Assembly (NCBI GenBank): GCA_041687295.1
Contig: JAWLCG010000190.1
Coordinates: 1 to 9,581, forward strand
Direction of reading: 5' to 3'
Length of the DNA: 9,581 nucleotides
Source: JAWLCG01 sp041687295
GTDB taxonomy: Bacteria > Planctomycetota > Phycisphaerae > SM23-33 > FEN-1343
Shown one piece after another: positions 1-6,405 of this stretch (the stretch's first letter is position 1; each line of letters begins with the position of its first letter). The position numbers were made by a program, and so were the translations under genes. Under the pieces are notes generated by a model that was not told the origin of the DNA, made no database searches, and worked only from the letters and a program-made list of their open reading frames with translations.

Positions 1-23
1 GCTATATGTCACAACGAGGAAAT

Positions 24-61
24 CTCTGTGGTTCTTCTCTGTGTCCTCTGTGTGCTCAGTG
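24..61. repeat. Degenerate tandem CTCTGTG repeat
   Basis: CTCTGTG occurs at 24-30, 37-43 and 46-52, with the variant CTCAGTG at 55-61, so the last three copies are 9 bp apart. On the minus strand it reads as repeated CACAGAG. It lies downstream of the last gene of the minus-strand operon. I recall similar CACAGAG-type intergenic tandems in other bacterial genomes, but no function is known to me and none can be read from the sequence. Confidence 0.6.
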
Positions 62-88
62 GCCCATCTTCGCTGCTTCATCTCCGCT

Positions 89-119
89 GCCGGGCCTCGC
101 TGCGCTCGACCCGGCCTAC
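89..119. repeat. Short hairpin repeat with CTAC tail, 3' of the operon
   Basis: GCCGGG (89-94) pairs with CCCGGC (110-115) around a 15-nt loop, and the right arm runs into CCTAC. It ends 3 bp before the stop codon of the last ligase gene, so it lies just downstream on the minus strand. No T-run follows on the minus strand, so a classical intrinsic terminator is not supported. The tail matches the other hairpin repeats in this window. Confidence 0.4.
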
Positions 120-122
120 AGG

Positions 123-1451
123 TCAATCGGCGAGTTTGCGGCGGTCGACGATGCGTTGGGCCTTGCCGGCGGAGCGTTCGATGGACTGGGGCTCGACGAG
201 TTCGACGGTGGCGCGGACGCCGCTGATGGAGAGGATCTCGTGGGTGATGCGGTCGCGGAGGCGCTGCATCTGGCGCATCTCGTCGGAGAAGATCTCCGGG
301 CGGATCTCGACGCGGACGGTCAGCTCGTCGAGGCTCTTGCGGCGGTCGACGACGAGCTGGTACTGCGGCATCACGCCGTCGACGCGGAGCAGGGCGGTCT
401 CGATCTGGCTGGGGTAGACGTTCACGCCGCGGATGATGAGCATGTCGTCGGTTCGGCCCTTGACGCGGCTCATGCGGACGGTGGTCCGCCCGCAGGGGCA
501 GTCGGACTCGTCGAGCGAGGCGATGTCGCGCGTGCGGTAGCGGATGACCGGCGAGGCCTCGCGGGTGAGCGTGGTGAAGACCAGCTCGCCCTCGGTGCCC
601 GGCGGCACGGGCTCGCCGGTTTCCGGGTCGATCACCTCGACGAGGAAGTGGTCCTCCTGGATGTGCATGCCGGTGCGGGCGGCGCACTCGCCGGAGACGC
701 CCGGGCCGATGACCTCGCTGAGGCCGTAGTTGTTGAACGCCAGCAGGTCCATCTCCTGCTCGATCTGGAGGCGCATGGCCTCGCTCCAGGGCTCGCCGCC
801 GAAGTGGGCGAACCGCAGGGGCAGCTTGCGGGGGTCCTGGCCCAGCTCGTCGCGGCAGACCTCGGCGATGTTGATGGCGTAGCTGGGCGTGCAGACCAGG
901 GCGTCGGCCTGCATGTCGTTGATGAGCATGAGGTGGCGGCGGGTGTTGCCCGCGGCGGCCGGCACGATGGACGCGCCGACCTTCTCGATGCCGTAGTGCA
1001 GGCCGAAGCCGCCCGTGAACAGGCCGTAGCTGAAGGCGATGTGCACCGTGTGCTCGGGGCGCAGGCCGCCGGCGACCAGGAACCGCGCGACGGTGTTGGC
1101 CCACATCTCCAGGTCGTTACGGGTGTAGGCGACCATGGTCGGCTGGCCCGTCGTGCCGCTTGAGCCGTGGAAGCGGAGCACCTCGTCGCGCCCCACGGCC
1201 AGCATGCCCAGGGGGTACTGCCCGCGGAGCTGGTCCTTGGTCGTGAAGGGCAGCCGGCGGAGGTCGTCGAGGCTGCGGATGCTCTGGGCCGAGAGGGACC
1301 GGGCCTCGAAGGCGTCGCGGTAGAAGGGGATGCGGGCGGCGGCGCGGTCCACCACGTCGCGGAGACGCTGCAGCTGCAGCGCCTGGCGGTCGGGGCGGCT
1401 GAGGCACTCGGCGGGGTCGAAGATGCGGTTCTCGAAGGGGAAGTCCGGCAT
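123..1451 (-). CDS. paaK: Phenylacetate-CoA ligase (second paralogue, AMP-forming)
   Basis: A 442-residue adenylate-forming CoA ligase of the PaaK family, close to the usual 430-440 residues. It should activate an arylacetate (phenylacetate, indoleacetate or similar) with ATP and CoA to the arylacetyl-CoA, in the cytoplasm. Visible motifs are the P-loop SSGTTGQP (residues 97-104), NYGLSEVIGPG (241-251), RYRTRD (304-309), a CPCGR cysteine pair (318-322), DDMLIIRGVNVYPSQIE (335-351), and a C-terminal AGKAQR (428-433) carrying the likely catalytic Lys430. The ATG at 1451 is preceded by GGAG (1458-1461) at a spacing of 6, and homology begins just after it; the reading frame stays open far upstream but without meaning. 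It is the last gene of the operon, 116 bp after the ACT gene. Its P-loop has Gln where the neighbouring paralogue has Lys. Substrate preference cannot be read from sequence alone. Confidence 0.93.
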   Translation of the reverse strand: MPDFPFENRIFDPAECLSRPDRQALQLQRLRDVVDRAAARIPFYRDAFEARSLSAQSIRSLDDLRRLPFTTKDQLRGQYPLGMLAVGRDEVLRFHGSSGTTGQPTMVAYTRNDLEMWANTVARFLVAGGLRPEHTVHIAFSYGLFTGGFGLHYGIEKVGASIVPAAAGNTRRHLMLINDMQADALVCTPSYAINIAEVCRDELGQDPRKLPLRFAHFGGEPWSEAMRLQIEQEMDLLAFNNYGLSEVIGPGVSGECAARTGMHIQEDHFLVEVIDPETGEPVPPGTEGELVFTTLTREASPVIRYRTRDIASLDESDCPCGRTTVRMSRVKGRTDDMLIIRGVNVYPSQIETALLRVDGVMPQYQLVVDRRKSLDELTVRVEIRPEIFSDEMRQMQRLRDRITHEILSISGVRATVELVEPQSIERSAGKAQRIVDRRKLAD

Positions 1452-1508
1452 GGGCGTCTCCAGTCGGGGGGCCCCCGCCCGCGCTCCGCGGCGACCGGCG
1501 CCCGCCAC

Positions 1509-1552
1509 GGCGGGCGGTGCCCGCCCTACAAGGACCCCGGGTGAGCCCGGGG
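1509..1552. repeat. Two adjacent hairpin repeats between the ACT gene and the second paaK
   Basis: GGCGGGC (1509-1515) and GCCCGCC (1519-1525) form a perfect 7-bp stem with loop GGT, followed by CTAC. Six bases later CCCCGGG (1535-1541) and CCCGGGG (1546-1552) form another perfect 7-bp stem with loop TGAG. The first, counted with its CTAC tail (1509-1529), is the exact reverse complement of the element at 3481-3501. Neither stem has a T-run on the minus strand. They could attenuate or stabilise the operon transcript, or be passive repeats. Confidence 0.6.
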
Positions 1553-1567
1553 CAGTGTGGGGGACGG

Positions 1568-2008
1568 TCAGCGGCTGGCGCGCTCGAAGAGCTCGACTTG
1601 CCCGATCACGTTGATGCCGCGCTGCTGCAGCAGGGCGATGGCGGCGTCGGGCTGCTCGAAGCGGAAGATCAGGATCGCCTTGTCGCCGCTCTTGGAGGTG
1701 AAGGCGTACATGTACTCGACGTTGATGTCGGAGTCCTCCATCGCCTCGAGTACCTCGGCCAGGCCGCCGGGGCGGTCCTCGACGGCGACGGCGACGACCT
1801 CGTTGGTCTTGACGATGAAGCCGGCCTGGCGCAGCACCTCCAGGGCGCAGGCCTGGTCGGTCACGATCATCCGCAGGATACCGAACTGGTGCGTATCGGC
1901 CAGGCTCAGCGTGATGATGCTGACGCCGGTGGCCGCCAGCAGCTTGGCCGGCGCGCTGAGGCGTCCGGGCTTGTTTTCCAGGAAGATCGAGATCTGTTGG
2001 ACCTTCAT
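1568..2008 (-). CDS. Tandem ACT-domain protein, putative amino-acid sensor
   Basis: A 146-residue protein made of two ACT repeats, roughly residues 3-70 (QQISIFLENKPGRLSAPAKLL, followed by ITLSLAD) and 72-140 (VAVAVEDRPGGLAEVLEAM, then the glycine loop and beta strands). ACT domains are small ligand-binding folds, usually for amino acids. There is no fused catalytic domain, so the protein probably acts as a stand-alone sensor or partner. The ATG at 2008 has a strong AAGGAG (2017-2022) at a spacing of 8. It lies between two phenylacetate-CoA ligase genes, 39 bp after the first and 116 bp before the second. Small ACT proteins beside paaK and iorAB are a recurring arrangement, so an aromatic amino acid or its aryl acid is a reasonable ligand guess. 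That ligand is inferred and not shown by the sequence. Confidence 0.88.
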   Translation of the reverse strand: MKVQQISIFLENKPGRLSAPAKLLAATGVSIITLSLADTHQFGILRMIVTDQACALEVLRQAGFIVKTNEVVAVAVEDRPGGLAEVLEAMEDSDINVEYMYAFTSKSGDKAILIFRFEQPDAAIALLQQRGINVIGQVELFERASR

Positions 2009-2047
2009 GCGGGCATCTCCTTATCGGCGGGGCGGGTGGCCCGGCGG

Positions 2048-3379
2048 TTACACGTAGCGCTCGTCGAGGACGCGTTTGGCCTTGCCCTCGCTGCGGGCGA
2101 TGGTGTGGGCCTCGACCAGGCGGATGTCGGCGTTCAGGCCGGTGGTCGAGTGGATCGAGCCGGCCAGGCGTTTGCGCAGGCCCTCGAGCTCGCGGACCTT
2201 GTCGCTGAAGAAGGCCTCGGTCACCTCGACCTGGACCTCCATCACGTCCAGCTCGTTGCGGCGGCGGAGGATGATCTGGTAGTGCGGCAGCGTGCCCTCG
2301 ACGGCCAGCAGGGCGGTCTCGATCTGGCTGGGGTAGACGTTCACGCCGCGGATGATGAGCATGTCGTCGCTGCGGGCGCTGATGCGCTGGATGCGGCGGA
2401 TCGTCCGCCCGCAGCCGCAGGGCTCGGGGATGATGCTCGTCATGTCGCGCGTGCGGTAGCGGATGACCGGCATGGCCCGCTTGGAGAGGGTGGTGATCAC
2501 CAACTCGCCGCGCTGGCCGTCGGGCAGGACCTCGCCCGAGTCGGGGTCGATGACTTCGGGGTAGAAGTGGTCTTCGAAGATGTGCAGGCCCGCCTGCTCG
2601 CAGCACTCGCTGGCGACGCCGGGGCCGATGATCTCGCTGAGGCCGTAAATGTCCATCGCCTTGACGCCGCTGGCGTCCTGGACGCGTTGACGCATGGCCT
2701 CGGTCCACGGCTCGGCCCCGAAGACGCCGACGCGGATGGGCAGTTCGCTGATGGCGATGCCCATGGCCTCGGCCCGCTCGATCAGGTGCAGGAAGTAGCT
2801 CGGCGTGCAGCAGATGGCCGTGACGCCGAAGTCCTTCATGACCATGATCTGCCGCTCGGTGTTGCCGCCGCTGATGGGGATGACCGTCGCGCCGATGCCC
2901 TCCAGGCCGTAGTGGGCGCCCAGCCCGCCGGTGAACAGGCCGTAGCCGTAGGCGTTCTGCACGATGTCGTGGGGCCCGACGCCGACGGCGGCGAAGGTGC
3001 GGCACATGACGCTGGCCCAGAGCTCGACGTCCTGACGGGTGTAGGCGACGACGGTGGGCTTGCCCGTGGTGCCGCTGGAGGCGTGCAGGCGGACGATCTC
3101 GTTGAGCCCGGTGGCGAACAGGCCGAAGGGGTAGTGGTCGCGCAGGTCGTCCTTGTAGGTGAACGGCAGGCGGGCGAGGTCCTCCAGGCCCCGCAGGTCG
3201 GAGGGCTTGACGCCGGCCTGCTCCATGCGGGCGCGGTAGGGCTCGACGCGTTCGTAGACCCAGGCGACGACCTGTTCGAGGCGCCGCCGCTGGACGTGGC
3301 GGAGCTGGTCGGCCGGCAGGTAGTCCATCGCCGAGTGCTCGTTGAAGGGCTGCAACGGCTGGGCTTTGAGTTCGCTCAC
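2048..3379 (-). CDS. paaK: Phenylacetate-CoA ligase (first paralogue, AMP-forming)
   Basis: A 443-residue PaaK-family ligase that forms arylacetyl-CoA from arylacetate, ATP and CoA. Motifs: P-loop SSGTTGKP (101-108), IYGLSEIIGPG (244-254), RYRTRD (307-312), CGCGR (321-325), DDMLIIRGVNVYPSQIE (338-354), and C-terminal EGKAKRV (431-437) with the catalytic-type lysine. The start is GTG at 3379 with GGAG (3388-3391) at a spacing of 8; the first internal ATG (residue 18) has no ribosome binding site. It is full length and intact. It follows iorB after 260 bp of repeat-filled DNA and precedes the ACT gene by 39 bp, so those two are probably cotranscribed. It and the downstream ligase look like diverged paralogues that share long motif blocks, which may reflect different aryl acids (phenyl, hydroxyphenyl, indolyl). 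Confidence 0.94.
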   Translation of the reverse strand: MSELKAQPLQPFNEHSAMDYLPADQLRHVQRRRLEQVVAWVYERVEPYRARMEQAGVKPSDLRGLEDLARLPFTYKDDLRDHYPFGLFATGLNEIVRLHASSGTTGKPTVVAYTRQDVELWASVMCRTFAAVGVGPHDIVQNAYGYGLFTGGLGAHYGLEGIGATVIPISGGNTERQIMVMKDFGVTAICCTPSYFLHLIERAEAMGIAISELPIRVGVFGAEPWTEAMRQRVQDASGVKAMDIYGLSEIIGPGVASECCEQAGLHIFEDHFYPEVIDPDSGEVLPDGQRGELVITTLSKRAMPVIRYRTRDMTSIIPEPCGCGRTIRRIQRISARSDDMLIIRGVNVYPSQIETALLAVEGTLPHYQIILRRRNELDVMEVQVEVTEAFFSDKVRELEGLRKRLAGSIHSTTGLNADIRLVEAHTIARSEGKAKRVLDERYV

Positions 3380-3418
3380 GGACGGGTCTCCATAGCTCAG
3401 GGGGCCAGTTTCCGCGAC

Positions 3419-3447
3419 ATGCTACCGCGCGCGGGCCGATCTGGCCA
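3419..3447 (-). promoter_or_regulatory. Weak candidate promoter for paaK-ACT-paaK
   Basis: On the minus strand TGGCCA (3442-3447) and TAGCAT (3419-3424) are separated by 17 bp, each matching 4 of 6 bases of the sigma-70 boxes. Initiation near 3412 would leave a leader of about 33 nt before the GTG at 3379. In DNA this GC-rich the match is only suggestive, but the 260-bp gap after iorB makes an internal promoter plausible. Confidence 0.28.
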
Positions 3448-3480
3448 GAGGGATTTGCGGCGGCGGATGGGGCGCAGCCA

Positions 3481-3501
3481 GTAGGGCGGGCACCGCCCGC
3501 C
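3481..3501. repeat. Hairpin repeat, inverted exact copy of the one at 1509-1529
   Basis: GTAG is followed by GGCGGGC (3485-3491), loop ACC and GCCCGCC (3495-3501). All 21 bases are the reverse complement of 1509-1529, about 2 kb away. It sits in the iorB-paaK spacer. The stem is perfect and the flanking GTAG/CTAC is shared with several other hairpins here. Confidence 0.65.
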
Positions 3502-3562
3502 GCCGATGGCGTCAGAGCGCGCCTGGGCCGTATGGGGTGCGGCGGGCAAGACGCCGCTCTGT

Positions 3563-3638
3563 CCCAGCCTACGGGCTTTCAAGGGTTGGACCGCCGTCAA
3601 AGGTGGGGCTCCGCTGGCGCTGCGCCCCAGCCTACGGG
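3563..3638. repeat. 13-bp direct repeats in the iorB-paaK spacer
   Basis: CCCAGCCTACGGG occurs exactly at 3563-3575 and 3626-3638, 63 bp apart. The second copy follows a stem of GGGGC (3605-3609) and GCCCC (3624-3628). The second repeat ends 2 bp before the stop codon of iorB (3640). The CCTAC core again matches the tail of the hairpin repeats elsewhere in the window. I see no gene in the 3380-3639 spacer; it is made of these repeats and the candidate promoter. Confidence 0.5.
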
Positions 3639-3639
3639 G

Positions 3640-4122
3640 TTACTTGGCGGCGGCGTGGCCCTGGGTGAAGGCCTGGCGGTTCATCTCCAGGAGGTTCTGG
3701 GGCAGGTGGGCGGCGACGGCGTCGAGCCAGTGGGCCGGGTCGATGTCCAGGTGGCTGGCCAGGGCGCCGAGCATGGCGACGTTGAGGCACTTGCGGTTGG
3801 GCAGGGCCTCGACGCCGCCGGGCAGCTCGGCCGGGCTGAGCAGCACGCCGCCCGCGCGGAGCATGGGGCGGTTGAGCTCGACCTGCGTCTCGTCCAGCAC
3901 GACGAGGTAGTCCGCCTGGCCGGCGGGCACCATGGGGCTGGCGACGCTGGGGCCGATGCGCACGTCGGAGCTGACGCTGCCGCCGCGCTGGCTCATGCCG
4001 TGGATTTCGCTCTTCTTGACGTCCAGCCCGGCCCGGAAGGCCGCCTCGGCACAGATGTCGCTGGCCGTGAGCACGCCCTGCCCGCCCAGGCCGGCGAACA
4101 CGATGTTGATGACGGAGGTCAT
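3640..4122 (-). CDS. iorB: Indolepyruvate ferredoxin oxidoreductase, beta subunit
   Basis: A 160-residue protein of the pyruvate:ferredoxin oxidoreductase gamma-domain family. The hallmark GLGGQG lies at residues 11-16, in FAGLGGQGVLTAS, followed by SEIHGMSQRGGSVSSDVR (39-56), typical of IorB. With IorA it converts aryl pyruvates plus CoA to arylacetyl-CoA, CO2 and reduced ferredoxin, reversibly, in the cytoplasm. It is somewhat shorter than many IorB proteins (about 190-215 residues), but the family domain appears complete, with the ending NVAMLGALASHL to NRQAFTQG. The start is ATG at 4122; the upstream Shine-Dalgarno is weak (GAG about 9 nt away), so translation may depend on the upstream message. 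It lies 138 bp after iorA, and that spacer carries a strong inverted repeat. Confidence 0.93.
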   Translation of the reverse strand: MTSVINIVFAGLGGQGVLTASDICAEAAFRAGLDVKKSEIHGMSQRGGSVSSDVRIGPSVASPMVPAGQADYLVVLDETQVELNRPMLRAGGVLLSPAELPGGVEALPNRKCLNVAMLGALASHLDIDPAHWLDAVAAHLPQNLLEMNRQAFTQGHAAAK

Positions 4123-4193
4123 GGGGGGTCTCGTTGGTTCGTGGGTCTGTCGGTGTTAACTTGTCGGACGAGGCGACCGCCCGTCGCCCCGCT

Positions 4194-4248
4194 CGTCACT
4201 GCGTCACTGCGAGACCACGCTGCCGAGCAACGCAGTGACGCAGTGACG
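4194..4248. repeat. 18-bp perfect inverted repeat between iorA and iorB
   Basis: The arms at 4194-4211 and 4231-4248 are exact reverse complements around a 19-nt loop. Each arm itself contains two tandem copies of an octamer (GTCACTGC on the left, GCAGTGAC on the right). No T-run follows on the minus strand, so it does not look like a normal intrinsic terminator. In the transcript it would form a long stable hairpin between the two subunit genes, which could protect the iorA message end or set subunit ratios, or it may be a mobile or structural repeat. Confidence 0.75.
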
Positions 4249-4260
4249 CGTTGACGTTCT

Positions 4261-5889
4261 TTACGCCTGCGGCACGGTGTCCTGGCACGCGTCGTCGGAG
4301 GCTTTCTCGTACTGGCGGATCTTGCCGGCGGCGAGCAGGCAGGTTCGGCGGGCGATGATGACGGCCGGCGCGGGCTCGGCGAGGTAGCGGTCGATCAGCT
4401 CGGCGAGCTGGTCGCGCTGGGTCATCGGGTCGACGATGTGCACGTTGTGCACGCCCAGGCCGCGGCAGGCGTCCTCGAGCACGACCTGCCCGGCCGGCTG
4501 GTGGCTGAGGCTGCGCCCGGTGCCGGGGTGCTCCTGCAGGCCGGTCATGGCGGTGGTGGCGTTGTCCAGGATCAGCACGAGGTGGGCCGGTCCGTTGTAG
4601 ACCATGTCGGCCAGGCCCGTCAGGCCGCTGTGCATGAAGGTGCTGTCGCCGATGACGCTGACGACCTTGCTCGCCTGCTCGGCCGGCAGGACCCGGCGCA
4701 GGCCCAGGCCCACGCCGATGCTGGCGCCCATGCAGACGCAGGTGTCCATGGCGTTGAACGGCGGCAGGGTGCCCAGGGTGTAGCAGCCGATGTCGCCGGC
4801 GACGATGCAGCCGCGGTCGCGCAGCAGCTCGAAGGTGGTGCGGTGCGGGCAGCCCGGGCACAGCTGGGGGGGCTTGGGCTTGGCGGTGGTCTCGGGCGCG
4901 GGCGGGTCGGTCGCCTCGCCGGCGAGGATGGCCTGCACGCGGGGCACGGTCAGCTCGCCGAACTCGAAGGGCTCGGGCTTGTTCTGGACGGCCAGGCCGG
5001 CTGCCCGCAGGTCGCGGGCGAGGATGTCGTCGCCCTCCTCGATGACGACGCATCGGCCCACGACGTCGACGAAGTCGCGGATGGTCTCCATCGGCAGCGG
5101 CCAGGTGAGGCCCAGCTTGAGGATGCTGGCGTCGGGGTCGGCCTCGCGGGCGTGCTGGTAGGCGACGCCGCTGGTGATGATGCCCAGTTCGCCGTCGCCG
5201 TCGGCCGTGGTGGCCAGCTCGCAGGCGGCGGCACAGCTGGCGATGCGGTTGAGCTTCTCGCGCAGGCGGACGTGGGCGCTCTTGGCATAGGCGGGGATCA
5301 TCACCAGCGTCCGCGGGTCGCGCTGGAAGCCGATCTCCCGGGCCGGGGCGCTCAGCGGGTTCAGCTCGACGAGGCTCTTGGAGTGGCACACGCGGGTGGT
5401 CACGCGGAGGAGGACGGGGATCTGGAACTGCTCGCTGAGGCGCATGGCCGCGTCGAAGTAGTCGTAGGCCTCCTGGCTGTCGGCGGGCTCGAACATGGGC
5501 ACGCCGGCGGCGCGGGCGAAGTGGCGGGTGTCCTGCTCGTTCTGGCTGGAGTGCATGCCCGGGTCGTCGGCGGCGACGAGCACCAGGCCGCCCACCACGC
5601 CGGTGTGGGCCGCGGTGAACAGCGGGTCGGCGGCCACGTTGACCCCGACGTGCTTCATGGTCACCACGACGCGCGCCCCGGCGAAGGCGGCGCCCAGGCC
5701 CACCTCCAGGGCGACCTTCTCATTGGGGCACCACTGGGCCGTGCCGGGGCCTTCCAGCAGGGCGAAGTTCTCCAGGATCTCGGTGCTGGGCGTGCCGGGG
5801 TAGCCGGTGCCCAGGTGGACGCCGCAGGCGCGGGCGGCAGCGGCGACGGCCTCGTTGCCGCTGAGCAGTTTCGTCGGTACGTCAGCCAT
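4261..5889 (-). CDS. iorA: Indolepyruvate ferredoxin oxidoreductase, alpha subunit, without C-terminal ferredoxin domain
   Basis: A 542-residue thiamine-diphosphate subunit of IorAB. The N-terminal pyrimidine-binding domain (about 5-180) shows GTGYPGTPSTEILE (27-40) and NEKVALEVGLGAAFAGAR (56-73). A transketolase-C-like middle domain spans about 195-325. The ThDP-binding domain begins at CPGCPHR (344-350) and carries GDIGCYTLG (365-373), GDSTF (414-418) and DNATTAMTG (442-450). Family members from Thermococcales run to about 640 residues with a two-[4Fe-4S] ferredoxin domain after the RRxC motif. Here RRTC ends at 517 and only 25 residues remain, with no CxxCxxC pattern and none in any frame of the spacer. 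Cys344, Cys347, Cys369 and Cys517 could still hold the proximal cluster. ATG at 5889 overlaps the thioesterase stop by 8 bp; GGAGG (5902-5906) is 12 nt away, so coupling is likely. Confidence 0.94.
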   Translation of the reverse strand: MADVPTKLLSGNEAVAAAARACGVHLGTGYPGTPSTEILENFALLEGPGTAQWCPNEKVALEVGLGAAFAGARVVVTMKHVGVNVAADPLFTAAHTGVVGGLVLVAADDPGMHSSQNEQDTRHFARAAGVPMFEPADSQEAYDYFDAAMRLSEQFQIPVLLRVTTRVCHSKSLVELNPLSAPAREIGFQRDPRTLVMIPAYAKSAHVRLREKLNRIASCAAACELATTADGDGELGIITSGVAYQHAREADPDASILKLGLTWPLPMETIRDFVDVVGRCVVIEEGDDILARDLRAAGLAVQNKPEPFEFGELTVPRVQAILAGEATDPPAPETTAKPKPPQLCPGCPHRTTFELLRDRGCIVAGDIGCYTLGTLPPFNAMDTCVCMGASIGVGLGLRRVLPAEQASKVVSVIGDSTFMHSGLTGLADMVYNGPAHLVLILDNATTAMTGLQEHPGTGRSLSHQPAGQVVLEDACRGLGVHNVHIVDPMTQRDQLAELIDRYLAEPAPAVIIARRTCLLAAGKIRQYEKASDDACQDTVPQA

Positions 5890-6283
5890 GGTGGGGGATC
5901 GCCTCCAGTAGCCAGGCCGGCGGACGGATGGGCCGGCCTTGGGGGTTGGTCACCGCATGCACGGTGTAGCCGCGGGCCACGCCGGCGCCGTCGGCCTGTG
6001 TGATGTCGACTTCGAAGCGGAACCGGGCTCGGCCCTGCAGGGCGGGGCTTACCTTCATCGTCAGCCGGTCGTCGTAGCGGGCGCGTCCGAGGTACTCCAC
6101 GTGGGCCTCGACCACCGGCAGCAGGGCGCCGCGGGCCTCCATCTCGGCGTACGTCAGGCCGATCTGGCGCATGGCCTCGGTCCGACCGACCTCGAACCAC
6201 TCCAGGGCCCGCGAGTTGTAGAACGTGCCCATCTGGTCGGTCTCGCTGTAGCGGACCCGCAACTCGACGATGTACTGGCGCAC
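5882..6283 (-). CDS. YbgC / 4-hydroxybenzoyl-CoA-type hotdog acyl-CoA thioesterase
   Basis: A 133-residue single hotdog-fold protein, the normal length for this family. The N-terminal signature RYSETDQMGTFYN (residues 11-23) includes the catalytic-type Asp16, followed by the long helix segment EWFEVGRTEAMRQIG. It should hydrolyse acyl- or aryl-CoA esters; from context, arylacetyl-CoA made by IorAB or PaaK. The start is taken as GTG at 6283 because GGAGG (6289-6293) lies 5 nt upstream and similarity begins there. The frame stays open for about 87 more codons upstream, but that stretch is repeat and promoter DNA. Its last 8 bases are also the first 8 of iorA, so the two are translationally coupled. 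It is the first gene of the operon. An alternative is a general housekeeping thioesterase with no aryl specificity. Confidence 0.88.
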   Translation of the reverse strand: MRQYIVELRVRYSETDQMGTFYNSRALEWFEVGRTEAMRQIGLTYAEMEARGALLPVVEAHVEYLGRARYDDRLTMKVSPALQGRARFRFEVDITQADGAGVARGYTVHAVTNPQGRPIRPPAWLLEAIPHHG

Positions 6284-6325
6284 CGGACCCTCCGAACCTC
6301 CCGGACGGCCCGCCCGGGCCCGGAA

Positions 6326-6354
6326 TACATACCACGAATGCCCCGCCGAAGCAA
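6326..6354 (-). promoter_or_regulatory. Candidate promoter of the thioesterase-iorAB operon
   Basis: On the minus strand TTGCTT (6349-6354) and TATGTA (6326-6331) are separated by 17 bp, with TGG directly before the -10, giving a possible extended -10. The A/T-rich patch stands out from very GC-rich surroundings. Initiation near 6318 leaves a leader of about 35 nt before the GTG at 6283. The -10 matches the consensus in only three bases, so confidence is moderate. Confidence 0.38.
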
Positions 6355-6383
6355 GACCGCGGCGGGCAGGGCATGCAGCCGGG

Positions 6384-6405
6384 GTAGGCCGGACGCAGTC
6401 CGGCC
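6384..6405. repeat. Hairpin repeat with GTAG flank, upstream of the operon promoter
   Basis: GTAG overlaps GGCCGGAC (6387-6394), loop GCA and GTCCGGCC (6398-6405), a perfect 8-bp stem. Read on the minus strand it has the same layout as 1509-1529: stem, three-base loop, stem, then TAC. It lies about 30 bp upstream of the candidate operon promoter. The arms differ from the other copies but still pair, which suggests that structure rather than sequence is kept. Confidence 0.5.

Noticed and set aside
123..3005. A single 960-residue minus-strand frame that would fuse the second paaK to upstream sequence
   Set aside because: Only the last 442 residues have family motifs. The rest is an out-of-frame reading of the ACT and first paaK genes, and a good ribosome site marks the ATG at 1451.
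1517..3484. Very long plus-strand open frame opposite the ACT and first paaK genes
   Set aside because: It is antisense to two clearly homologous genes. Its Ala/Gly/Asp/Val-rich low-complexity product is what GC-rich coding DNA gives on the opposite strand.
4438..6003. 521-codon plus-strand open frame opposite iorA
   Set aside because: It is antisense to iorA with all recognisable domains on the minus strand; the product is repetitive Gly/Ala/Val/His-rich with no motif.
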